A stretch of DNA of 64,000 bases from Ottowia flava (GTDB taxonomy: Bacteria > Pseudomonadota > Gammaproteobacteria > Burkholderiales > Burkholderiaceae_C): the NCBI RefSeq assembly GCF_042680565.1, contig NZ_JBHUEJ010000007.1, forward strand, positions 94,768-158,767. The letters run 5' to 3'. Positions 32,883 to 40,472 of the stretch are shown piece after piece. The notes under the pieces are model-generated. The model was not told where the DNA came from. It made no database searches and worked only from the letters and a program-made list of their open reading frames with translations. Every line of letters starts with the position of its first letter. The first letter of the stretch is position 1. The translations under genes and the position numbers were made by a program.

Positions 32883-34367
32883 TCACAGCACCGGCGCCAT
32901 CATCCCGACCGTGTTCTGCACCAGCCGACGCCACAGCGACCAATGCTGCACCTCGTCGGCGGCCAGCAGCCGCGACACCGACAGGTAGCCCATCTGCCGC
33001 TCACGCACGCTGGCGGTGACGGCGGGGTCGACGATCAGCAGGTTGTTTTCGAAGTTCAGCTCGAGGCTGCGGCGGTCCATGTTGGCCGACCCGACCAGCG
33101 CCGTGTGGCCGTCCAGCGTCAAGGTTTTGGAGTGCAGCAGGCCGAGCGGGTACAGATGCACCTCCACGCCGCAGGCCAGCAGATCGGCCCAGTTTCCGCT
33201 GCTGGCGTTGCCGACCAGCCAGGAATCGTTGCGCTCCGGGAAGATGATCGTGGTCTTCACACCCCGCCTTGGCGCCGCGCACAGCGCGCGCAGCATGGCC
33301 TCGTCCGGCACGAAGTACGGGGTGGTGATGATCAGCTCAGACCGCGCGGCGTACATGCAGGCCACGAACATGTCGGACATGGCGTTGTGGCGCGTCACCG
33401 GCCCGGTTTCGAACACCTGCGCGATGCCGCCATCGGCAAAGCGCTCGACCGGCTCGGCGCTGGTCAGAGCTTCCAGCCCCGGCTCGCCATGTTCAGGAAT
33501 CCAGCCGCTCAGAAACAGTGCTTGCAGTTGCCGCACCACCGGGCCTTCGCAGCGCAGCAGCACGTCCACCCACGGCGCGAACTTGGCCTTGACGCGGAAC
33601 TCCGGGTCGGCGCAGTTTTGGCTGCCGCAGTAGCCGATGCGGTTGTCGATCACCACCAGCTTGCGGTGATCGCGCAAATCGACCCGGCTGAACGGCAGGT
33701 GCCAGATGCGGTTGACATCGTCCAGCGTGGCCAGCAGCTGCACACCCGCGGCAGCCATCTGGCGCCACAAGGGGCAGCCGTGAAAGGCACGCGAGCCCAG
33801 TGCGTCCACCATCACCCGGCAGGTCACGCCGCGCTTGGCCGCGGCCGCGACCGCCTGGGCCACCCGCGTGCCGGTACCGTCCTGGAGCCAGATGTAGAAC
33901 GCGATGTGCACGTGCTCGCGCGCCGCCTCGATGTCGGCGATCAGCACGTCCATCGCTGCCTTGGGGTCGCGCATGGGCTCGCCAGGTGAGGCCAGCGGGT
34001 CGCCCAGCAAACGGATGCGGTTGCCGCTCACGGCGGGCAGACCGTTGATGGAGCGCGCCATGTCCACCAGGGGCGCAGCATCCGGGGGCACGGACACCAC
34101 CGGCTCCGAGGACATGCGCAATGCGGCAACGGTCTCGCGCAAGCGCTCGAAGCGCCCGCGCCCGATATTGGTTTCGCCCAGCAGAAAGTAGGCGATCACG
34201 CCACCCACCGGCAGCAGCAGGATCGTCGCCACCCAGGCCACACGCGATGCGGGCGTGCGGTTGGCGCGGGTCAGCGCGCGAACCACCGTGACCAGGTGCA
34301 GGACAAACAGCACACCCGCCCAAAGCAGCGGCATCCAGGCGTTCGGGCCGTTCGGCATCAGAGACAT
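32883..34367 (-). CDS. cls: Cardiolipin synthase (phospholipase D family)
   Basis: 494 aa from ATG 34367 (MSLMPNGPNAWMPLLW). Two N-terminal membrane helices and a GVIAYFLLGE segment are followed by two PLD HKD motifs, DHRKLVVIDNRIGYCGSQN and LHSKTLTLDGHTALVGSANM. These make it the ClsA-type bacterial cardiolipin synthase, which condenses two phosphatidylglycerols at the inner membrane. The frame opens 26 codons earlier, but that part is not family-like. Confidence 0.9.
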   Translation of the reverse strand: MSLMPNGPNAWMPLLWAGVLFVLHLVTVVRALTRANRTPASRVAWVATILLLPVGGVIAYFLLGETNIGRGRFERLRETVAALRMSSEPVVSVPPDAAPLVDMARSINGLPAVSGNRIRLLGDPLASPGEPMRDPKAAMDVLIADIEAAREHVHIAFYIWLQDGTGTRVAQAVAAAAKRGVTCRVMVDALGSRAFHGCPLWRQMAAAGVQLLATLDDVNRIWHLPFSRVDLRDHRKLVVIDNRIGYCGSQNCADPEFRVKAKFAPWVDVLLRCEGPVVRQLQALFLSGWIPEHGEPGLEALTSAEPVERFADGGIAQVFETGPVTRHNAMSDMFVACMYAARSELIITTPYFVPDEAMLRALCAAPRRGVKTTIIFPERNDSWLVGNASSGNWADLLACGVEVHLYPLGLLHSKTLTLDGHTALVGSANMDRRSLELNFENNLLIVDPAVTASVRERQMGYLSVSRLLAADEVQHWSLWRRLVQNTVGMMAPVL

Positions 34368-34525
34368 GGGGTGTCCTTCAGTTGCGGTGCGGGCGATGCT
34401 AGCGCAGCGCCGCTGCGCGGCATGCCACGGCGGCACTGCGGTCAAGCCCGGGCTGCCTGCGTCCTGTCGGCGACGCGGTCACAATGGCCCGAACCCGATA
34501 ATTGCCGGTGAAAGAAGGCCGTGCC

Positions 34526-35713
34526 ATGCTGATCGATTTTTTCTACACCTTGCGCGCCGCGAAACTACCGGTGTCCGTCAAGGAATTCCTCACCCTGCTG
34601 GAAGCGCTGCAGGCCGACGTGGTCGGCCCGCGCCAGCCCGAAGCCTGCTCGATCGACGACTTCTACTACCTGGCCCGCACCGCGCTGGTCAAGGACGAGA
34701 AGCACTTCGACAAGTTCGACCGCGCCTTTGCCGCCTACTTCAAGGGCGTCGAGCAGATCGCCGACTTCCGCAAGGAAGTGCCGGCCGAATGGCTGCGCCA
34801 GCTGCTCGAAAAAGAGCTGACGCCCGAGCAGAAAGCCGCGATCGAGAAGATGGGCTGGGACGAGCTGATGGAGACGCTCAAGAAGCGCCTCGAAGAACAG
34901 AAAGAGCGCCACGAGGGCGGCAACAAGTGGATCGGCACCGGCGGCACCAGCCCGTTCGGCCACGGCGGCTACAACCCGCAGGGCATCCGCATCGGTGGCA
35001 AGGGCGGCAACAAGAGTGCCGTGAAGGTGTGGGACCAGCGCGCCTACAAGGACTACGACGATTCGCAAGAGCTCGGCACGCGCAATATCAAGGTCGCGCT
35101 GCGCCGCCTGCGCAAGTTCGCGCGCACCGGCAGCAACTTCGAGCTGGACTTGCCCGACACCATCCGCAGCACCGCCGCCAACGCCGGCTGGCTGGACATC
35201 AAGATGGTGCCCGAGCGCCACAACGCCGTGAAGGTGCTGCTGCTCATGGACGTGGGCGGCACCATGGACGAACACATCCAGCGCGTCGAAGAACTGTTTT
35301 CAGCCGTGAAGGCCGAGCTCAAGCACCTGGAGTTCTATTACTTCCACAACTGCGTCTACGACTTCATGTGGAAGAACAACCGCCGCCGCTTTGCCGAGAA
35401 ATTCCCCACGTGGGACATCATCCGCAAGTACAACAAGGACTACAAACTCATCTTCGTGGGCGACGCGACGATGAGCCCCTACGAGATCCTTCAGCCCGGC
35501 GGCAGCGTCGAATACAACAACGAGGAACCCGGCGCTGAATGGCTGCAACGCCTGACGCACGCCTTCCCCAAGTTCGTGTGGATCAACCCCGAACCGCAAG
35601 GGGTCTGGCAATACCGCCAGAGCATCGCCATCGTCCAGCAATTGATGGGCAACCGCATGTTTCCGCTGACCCTCAAGGGGCTGGAAGATGCCATACGAAT
35701 GCTATCTAAGTAA
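34526..35713 (+). CDS. VWA (CoxE-like) domain protein, likely MoxR partner
   Basis: 395 aa from ATG 34526 (MLIDFFYTLRAAKLPVSVKEF). A charged helical N-terminal half with a Gly-rich segment (GTGGTSPFGHGGYNPQG) is followed by a von Willebrand A domain, whose metal site reads LLLMDVGGTMDE instead of the common D-x-S-x-S. These features match VWA proteins that work with MoxR ATPases. The last codons and the TAA stop are formed by repeat copy 14. Confidence 0.87.
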   Translation: MLIDFFYTLRAAKLPVSVKEFLTLLEALQADVVGPRQPEACSIDDFYYLARTALVKDEKHFDKFDRAFAAYFKGVEQIADFRKEVPAEWLRQLLEKELTPEQKAAIEKMGWDELMETLKKRLEEQKERHEGGNKWIGTGGTSPFGHGGYNPQGIRIGGKGGNKSAVKVWDQRAYKDYDDSQELGTRNIKVALRRLRKFARTGSNFELDLPDTIRSTAANAGWLDIKMVPERHNAVKVLLLMDVGGTMDEHIQRVEELFSAVKAELKHLEFYYFHNCVYDFMWKNNRRRFAEKFPTWDIIRKYNKDYKLIFVGDATMSPYEILQPGGSVEYNNEEPGAEWLQRLTHAFPKFVWINPEPQGVWQYRQSIAIVQQLMGNRMFPLTLKGLEDAIRMLSK

Positions 35714-35753
35714 TAGCTTCCTGCGCAATACTGGCCTGCGGTGCAGACCATTT
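35702..35753 (+). repeat. Interspersed repeat, copy 14, at the 3' end of the VWA gene
   Basis: CTATCTAAGTAATAGCTTCC, then TGCGCAATACTGGCCTGCGG. The TAA stop of the VWA gene lies in the CTAT...ATAG end dyad. Confidence 0.8.
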
Positions 35754-35820
35754 ATTTCGTTTTTTTGACACTTTCGTTTCAGCGCATTGCTAGTAGTTTT
35801 CCCAGTGCGACGCAGGCCGC

Positions 35821-35838
35821 GCTGGGAACGATCCCAGC
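35821..35838. promoter_or_regulatory. Short hairpin upstream of the toxin gene
   Basis: GCTGGGA-ACGA-TCCCAGC, a 7-bp stem with a 4-base loop and no T-tract. A -35-like TTGACA lies at 35765-35770, but no good -10 follows. It may be a weak terminator of the VWA transcript or a leader structure of the toxin gene. Confidence 0.35.
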
Positions 35839-35925
35839 TGTTGCTGCGCCGATCACCCTGCTCCAATCCCCCTGAAGGGCCCGCCGGTTCGGCGGCGTCC
35901 ACTTCACCGAGTGAAGGAGCAAACG

Positions 35926-37203
35926 ATGGGATTCAACATCGGTCAGGTCGTGAACACCGGGCGCCAGTGGCTGGGCGATGCCGTGGACAAGGTGGACGAG
36001 GTCAAGAACCAGGTTGGTTCGGCGATCGACGGCGCAGTGCATGAGGGTGAAAAGCAGCTGGACCAGTTTCGCCACGGCATGGTGGACTTTGGTCAGCAGC
36101 ACGGTGGTGTCGTCGGCGGCGCGCTGGCTCAGCTGGTCTCCAATCAGATCGGCCAGTCGGAAGGCGCCCTGCTGGCGGTCTACGACATGGGCAAAGGCGT
36201 GGTCCAACTGGCGGACGGTGTCAACAAGGTCACCAGCCCGCTGGAATGGGCAGTGCATGGCGACCGCAACCTGAAACGCCTGGAAACCGCCGCCGCCGCC
36301 GGCACGGCACTGAACAACCTGGGCAATCCCGCCATCTGGATCACCAACCCGCAGGCCAACCTGAACACCGGAAAGGCGCTGTGGGACGGCGTGACGCAGG
36401 GCTACCAGGACGCGGCGAAGGACGGTGACTATTCCAAGTTCGCCGGTCGCCTGGTGGTGGACGTGGGCAGCATGTTCATCGGCGTGGGCGAGGCCAACGC
36501 CGGGATCAAGGGCGCGCAGGGCGCGGGCGCCGTCGCCAAGCTGGGCGAAGGAACGAGTGTCATCGCCAAGGCGGGCGAAGGCGCCAGCACGGTCGCCAAA
36601 CTGGGTGAAGGCGCAGGGGCGGTGGCCAAGACCGGTGAAGCCGCCACCGCGGCGAAGGCCGCCGACGGCGTTGCCGACGCCGGCAAGGTCGCAGACGGCG
36701 CTGCATCCACCAAAGCTGCCGAAGGCGCGGCGACCGCGAAAGGCATTGCGAGCGGCCCGCTGCGCCATGCCGACGGTACGCTGAATCTCGACAACGCTGC
36801 CGCGCGCTATGCCGAGGTCATCCAGACCAACAAACCCTGGAAATGGCGCGAGGAGTTTCCGGGCAAGTTCACCAACGCCGAGCGGGCGCAGATCAAGGCC
36901 GAGGCCGTCAAGCAAGGGCTGATCCCCGAAGTGCCGATGAAGCCGAACACCCCGTTCGCCGACTTCGAAAAGGCCGGCGTGGTGCAGAAGGTAGATCACC
37001 TGCCTGAAGAACTGTGGCTGGGCACCGACCGCGCCCAGTTCGAGTGGCTGGACGCCCGCATCCCAGGTGGACGCCCTGCCGGTACCACCTGGCACCACAC
37101 CGAGATTGACGGACGCATGGAGCTGGTGCCCTTCGGCATCCATAATGCGACCAACCACAAGGGCGGCCGCTCGCCCGGCATGTGGGCCCACGCACCGCGC
37201 TGA
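35926..37203 (+). CDS. Polymorphic toxin with C-terminal HNH/EndoVII-type WHH nuclease domain
   Basis: 425 aa from ATG 35926, with AAGGAG seven bases upstream (an earlier GTG lies inside that site). Residues 1-190 are helical with Gly-rich hydrophobic turns, as in pre-toxin regions. About 190-260 carries imperfect 10-residue repeats (VAKLGEGTSV, IAKAGEGAST, VAKLGEGAGA). The last 40 residues hold TWHHTEIDGRMELVPFGIHN followed by ATNHKGG, the core of the WHH HNH/EndoVII nuclease family found at the tips of contact-dependent and type VI or VII toxins. No Sec signal, PAAR, Rhs or LXG marker is seen, so the delivery route is unknown. The next gene encodes a SUKH-type protein and is probably its immunity factor. 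Confidence 0.8.
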   Translation: MGFNIGQVVNTGRQWLGDAVDKVDEVKNQVGSAIDGAVHEGEKQLDQFRHGMVDFGQQHGGVVGGALAQLVSNQIGQSEGALLAVYDMGKGVVQLADGVNKVTSPLEWAVHGDRNLKRLETAAAAGTALNNLGNPAIWITNPQANLNTGKALWDGVTQGYQDAAKDGDYSKFAGRLVVDVGSMFIGVGEANAGIKGAQGAGAVAKLGEGTSVIAKAGEGASTVAKLGEGAGAVAKTGEAATAAKAADGVADAGKVADGAASTKAAEGAATAKGIASGPLRHADGTLNLDNAAARYAEVIQTNKPWKWREEFPGKFTNAERAQIKAEAVKQGLIPEVPMKPNTPFADFEKAGVVQKVDHLPEELWLGTDRAQFEWLDARIPGGRPAGTTWHHTEIDGRMELVPFGIHNATNHKGGRSPGMWAHAPR

Positions 37204-37230
37204 TGCCGCGCCACCCAGGAAAGACCCGCC

Positions 37231-37710
37231 ATGATTGACTGCGTTGCGGACAGCGCGCTGCCGCCCCCTTCCGAAGCCCATGTGGCAGAGGTGCAGGCGT
37301 ACTACGAAGTGAAGTTCCCCGCCGACTACCTGCGCCTGCTGGCGCAGTCCAATGGCTGCGAACCCACGCGCAAGTACTTCGATTTGGACGGGAACGAGCG
37401 CGTGGTGGAGCGGTTTCTGCCGATGATCGAAGACGCCAAGGCGGATGAGCACAACGGCTGGGCCGATGTCGAGGTGGTGGCTTCCCAGCTCGACGTTCGG
37501 CTGGCCACCGACCCGGATGCGCAGAACATCGACCTGATCCCCATCGCGGCGTTGTTCGCGGGCGATTTCGTGGTGCTGGACTACCGCGCCAACCGCGCCA
37601 TCCCTACTGTGGGCGTCTGGAACCACGAGGCATCAACCGACTTCGCCCCGGTGGTGCAGACCGTCGCCCCGACGGTGACCGAATTCCTCGGCATGCTGCG
37701 CGCCGATTGA
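37231..37710 (+). CDS. SMI1/KNR4 (SUKH) family immunity protein
   Basis: 159 aa with the SUKH pattern: an N-terminal helix AEVQAYYEVKFPADYLRLLAQ followed by SNGCE, a central IDLIPIAALFAGDFVVLDYR, and a C-terminal AVAPTVTEFLGMLR-like helix (QTVAPTVTEFLGML). SUKH proteins commonly neutralise nuclease toxins encoded just upstream, and this one starts 27 bases after the WHH toxin stop. Cytoplasmic. I infer specific binding to the toxin nuclease domain. Confidence 0.82.
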   Translation: MIDCVADSALPPPSEAHVAEVQAYYEVKFPADYLRLLAQSNGCEPTRKYFDLDGNERVVERFLPMIEDAKADEHNGWADVEVVASQLDVRLATDPDAQNIDLIPIAALFAGDFVVLDYRANRAIPTVGVWNHEASTDFAPVVQTVAPTVTEFLGMLRAD

Positions 37711-37830
37711 CGGCATGACGACTACCTTTCGGTCGGCGTCTCAACATACTGGCGTGACCTGCGGGGGCGTCGAAGCCTGACACCAAAAGCGCGCCACCGC
37801 CCGGCATCGTTTGCCGACGCTCGGCTTTAG

Positions 37831-37860
37831 CTATAAAAAGAGAAGCTTCCCGCGCTTTAC
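37831..37860 (+). repeat. Interspersed repeat, copy 15 (partial)
   Basis: CTATAAAAAGAGAAGCTTCC, then CGCGCTTTAC. It keeps the end dyad and core only and runs into the 3' end of the hemerythrin gene. Confidence 0.6.
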
Positions 37861-38405
37861 CCGCGCCGCCGATCCGCCATTTCATGGCCCATGGCGCGCT
37901 GATCCGGTGCGTCGAGCAGCGCCCGCGCGGCCGGATAAACCACCTCTTCTTCCAGGGGAATGTGGCGTTCGTAGGCCCGCACGAATTCGGCGGCCACCGT
38001 GCGCTCCTCATCGGTGAATGGCGCTGCGTCGGTGCCATCCCGCCAGCGCAGCAGGGCCGGGCGTAGGCGCTCCCACATCGCGTGCATCAGCACGTGGTCG
38101 GCCTGCAGCGTGCTGACCGCCTCGCGCACGCGCGCGTCTGGGTGGTCGCGCAAGGCGGGGAAAACGTGGCGCTCTTCGTCCTCGTGATGGTGCGGGCCAG
38201 CCAGATCGAAGTAGCGCAGCACGTCGGTGGCGGCGCTGCGGGCGTCGGCGTCGCAGCCATGCTGGTCGACGTGCTGGATCAGGCGCTGCAGCAGGTCCAG
38301 ACTGCGCTGGACGCGCTCATGGCACGCTTCCAGCATCTCGAAAGGCTCATCAAACCCCACGCCGGGCGAAGCAAAGCCCGGAAAGGCAACCGTTGTCTCG
38401 TTCAT
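37857..38405 (-). CDS. Hemerythrin-like domain protein
   Basis: 182 aa from ATG 38405 (MNETTVAFPGFASPGVGFD). Four-helix bundle with ligand-like His/Glu in MLEACHERVQ, GPHHHEDEERHVFPAL, QADHVLMHAMWERL and RHIPLEEEVVYP. This is the HHE/hemerythrin set for a non-haem di-iron site. Likely role: O2, NO or iron sensing or storage in the cytoplasm. The frame opens 22 codons earlier without homology. Confidence 0.85.
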   Translation of the reverse strand: MNETTVAFPGFASPGVGFDEPFEMLEACHERVQRSLDLLQRLIQHVDQHGCDADARSAATDVLRYFDLAGPHHHEDEERHVFPALRDHPDARVREAVSTLQADHVLMHAMWERLRPALLRWRDGTDAAPFTDEERTVAAEFVRAYERHIPLEEEVVYPAARALLDAPDQRAMGHEMADRRRG

Positions 38406-38555
38406 CTGCGAATTGTGTCGTCGTCGGGGGATCGCCGCCCCGTCAACTGCGCAAAGGTTTAACCAGATCAAGCTTTTGGCTGTAACAAAAGGTCGCCGCT
38501 CGGAGGCGTGTGGGGCTCGGTTTCGACAAACTCACCCACTACACTTGGCCGGGTG

Positions 38556-40472
38556 ATGAAGTCTGGACACGCGTTACGGCGGTTTCGCAACCCGGTGCCC
38601 TGGATGCTGGCGCTGGTGCTCGCACTGCCGGGCTGCGCCCTGTTGCGCGATGAGTCGGCCGCCGAGAAAGCTGCGGAGGCACCCAACAGCACGCCTGGCG
38701 CCGTGACCGAAAGCGGCGTGGTGGGCGCGGCCGGTGATACCCCGGCCGTGACCGCGTTCGACATCCGCGTCGAGACCGATGACGAAGACCTGAAAAAGCT
38801 GGTCGAGCGCCACAACGAACTGCAGCGCTACCGCGCCGTGCCCGATCTGGACGAAGCGGAGTTCGCGCGCCTGATGGCGGTGACCGAAAGCGACGTGCGC
38901 AACCTGCTGGGCACCGAGGGTTACTTCAACCCGCAGATCAAGGTGCGCCGCGAAGACAAGCCTGGCGCCAAGCCGGTGGTGGTGATCGCCATCACCCCCG
39001 GCGAAGCGGCCACGGTCCAGCGCGTCAACATCGAGTTCGAGGGGGACATCGCCCAGTCCACCGACGCGGACGCCGTCCACCAGCGCGAGACCATCCTGGA
39101 CGAGTGGGGCCTGCCTGAAGGCCGGCGCTTCACGCAAAGCCGCTGGTCCAGTGCCAAGACGGGCGCGCTGCGCCACCTCGTCGAGCGGCGCTACCCGCGC
39201 GGGCGCATCAGCTACAGCCTGGCCGACGTCAGCGCGGCCGAGTCGCAGGCCAAGCTCGGCGTGCGGCTGGACTCGGGCCCGCTGTTCCGCCTGGGGCCCG
39301 CCACCGTGCGCGGCGCCAAGCGCTACCCGCCCGAGCTGGCCGAGCGCCTGTCCTGGCTCAAGCCCGGCGACATCTACGACCAGAAGAAGCTGGTCGACGC
39401 GCAGCAGCGGCTGGCCGGCAGCGGCTACTACGACTCGGCCTACATCAGCATCGACCCCGAAGGCGAGCCCGGTGCGGTGCCCGTCACCTACTCCGTGCGC
39501 GAAGCCAAGCGCCACAAGATTCAGTTGGGCGTGGGCTACAGCACCGACGCCGGCCCGCGCGTGACGCTGGAGCACCGCGACAACCAGGCGCTGGGCACCA
39601 GCTGGCGCGCCGACACCAAGCTCAACCTGAACCTCAAGACCCCGCTGATCCAGACCGAATGGACCTCGCTGCCGCGCGCCAGCGGCTGGCGCTGGGCGGC
39701 GCTGGCGCGCTACATGCGGCAGGACGATGGCGCGCTCAACACCACCTCGCAGACGCTGCGCGTGGGCACGGTGAAGACCGAGGAGAAGTACGACCGCAAC
39801 TTCTACCTGCAGTTTGACCACGCCAGCGTGACCGGCTCGGGCAGCCGCGTGATTCCCGCCGCGCTGCTGGGCGACGGCGCAGCCGTCAGCGCCAATTACG
39901 CCTGGACCGGCCGCTATTTCGACACCCTGCCCGTGCCGTCCAGCGGCTATGGCCTGTCGGGCGAAGTGGGTGCGGGCGTCACCACCGCCGGACAGCACAA
40001 GCCGTTCATGCGCCTGTACGGGCGCTGGCTGGGCATCCGCCCGCTCGGCAACGGCAGCAGCCGCCTCGTGCTGCGCACCGAAGCCGGCGCGGTGCTGGCA
40101 TCCAAGCAGGCGCGCCTGCCCTCCACCTACCTGTTTCGCACCGGGGGCGACACCACGGTGCGCGGCTACGGCTACCGGCGCATCGGCATCGACTACGGCG
40201 ACGACCTGATCGGCCCGGGCCGCTACATGGCCGTGGGCAGCGTCGAGTGGCAGCGCCCGATCCTGCAGGACCGCTTTCCCGGTCTGCTGGAGCACACGCT
40301 GTTCATCGATGTGGGCAGCGTCGCCAACGAGACGCGCAATCTGAAGGCGCACTGGGGCGTGGGCACCGGCATTCGCCTGATCACACCCGTCGGCCCGATG
40401 GAGCTGGACCTGGCCTATGGCCTGAAGACCAAGTCGATCCGCCTGCACATGACGGTGGGGTTCGTCTTCTGA
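38556..40472 (+). CDS. tamA: Autotransporter/translocation assembly outer-membrane protein TamA
   Basis: 638 aa from ATG 38556. The signal region MLALVLALPGCALL has a Cys that could make it a lipoprotein. POTRA domains span about 60-320 (NLLGTEGYFNPQIKVRR, LAGSGYYDSAYISID). An Omp85 beta-barrel follows, with the lid-lock RGYGYRR motif and the terminal strand ending IRLHMTVGFVF (C-terminal Phe). TamA works with TamB in moving lipids or proteins to the outer membrane. It overlaps the tamB start by one base (TGATG). Confidence 0.9.
   Translation: MKSGHALRRFRNPVPWMLALVLALPGCALLRDESAAEKAAEAPNSTPGAVTESGVVGAAGDTPAVTAFDIRVETDDEDLKKLVERHNELQRYRAVPDLDEAEFARLMAVTESDVRNLLGTEGYFNPQIKVRREDKPGAKPVVVIAITPGEAATVQRVNIEFEGDIAQSTDADAVHQRETILDEWGLPEGRRFTQSRWSSAKTGALRHLVERRYPRGRISYSLADVSAAESQAKLGVRLDSGPLFRLGPATVRGAKRYPPELAERLSWLKPGDIYDQKKLVDAQQRLAGSGYYDSAYISIDPEGEPGAVPVTYSVREAKRHKIQLGVGYSTDAGPRVTLEHRDNQALGTSWRADTKLNLNLKTPLIQTEWTSLPRASGWRWAALARYMRQDDGALNTTSQTLRVGTVKTEEKYDRNFYLQFDHASVTGSGSRVIPAALLGDGAAVSANYAWTGRYFDTLPVPSSGYGLSGEVGAGVTTAGQHKPFMRLYGRWLGIRPLGNGSSRLVLRTEAGAVLASKQARLPSTYLFRTGGDTTVRGYGYRRIGIDYGDDLIGPGRYMAVGSVEWQRPILQDRFPGLLEHTLFIDVGSVANETRNLKAHWGVGTGIRLITPVGPMELDLAYGLKTKSIRLHMTVGFVF

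Noticed and set aside
35779..37626. 615-codon minus-strand ORF over the toxin/immunity genes
   Set aside because: Shadow of the toxin and SUKH genes, which have ribosome sites and known domains.
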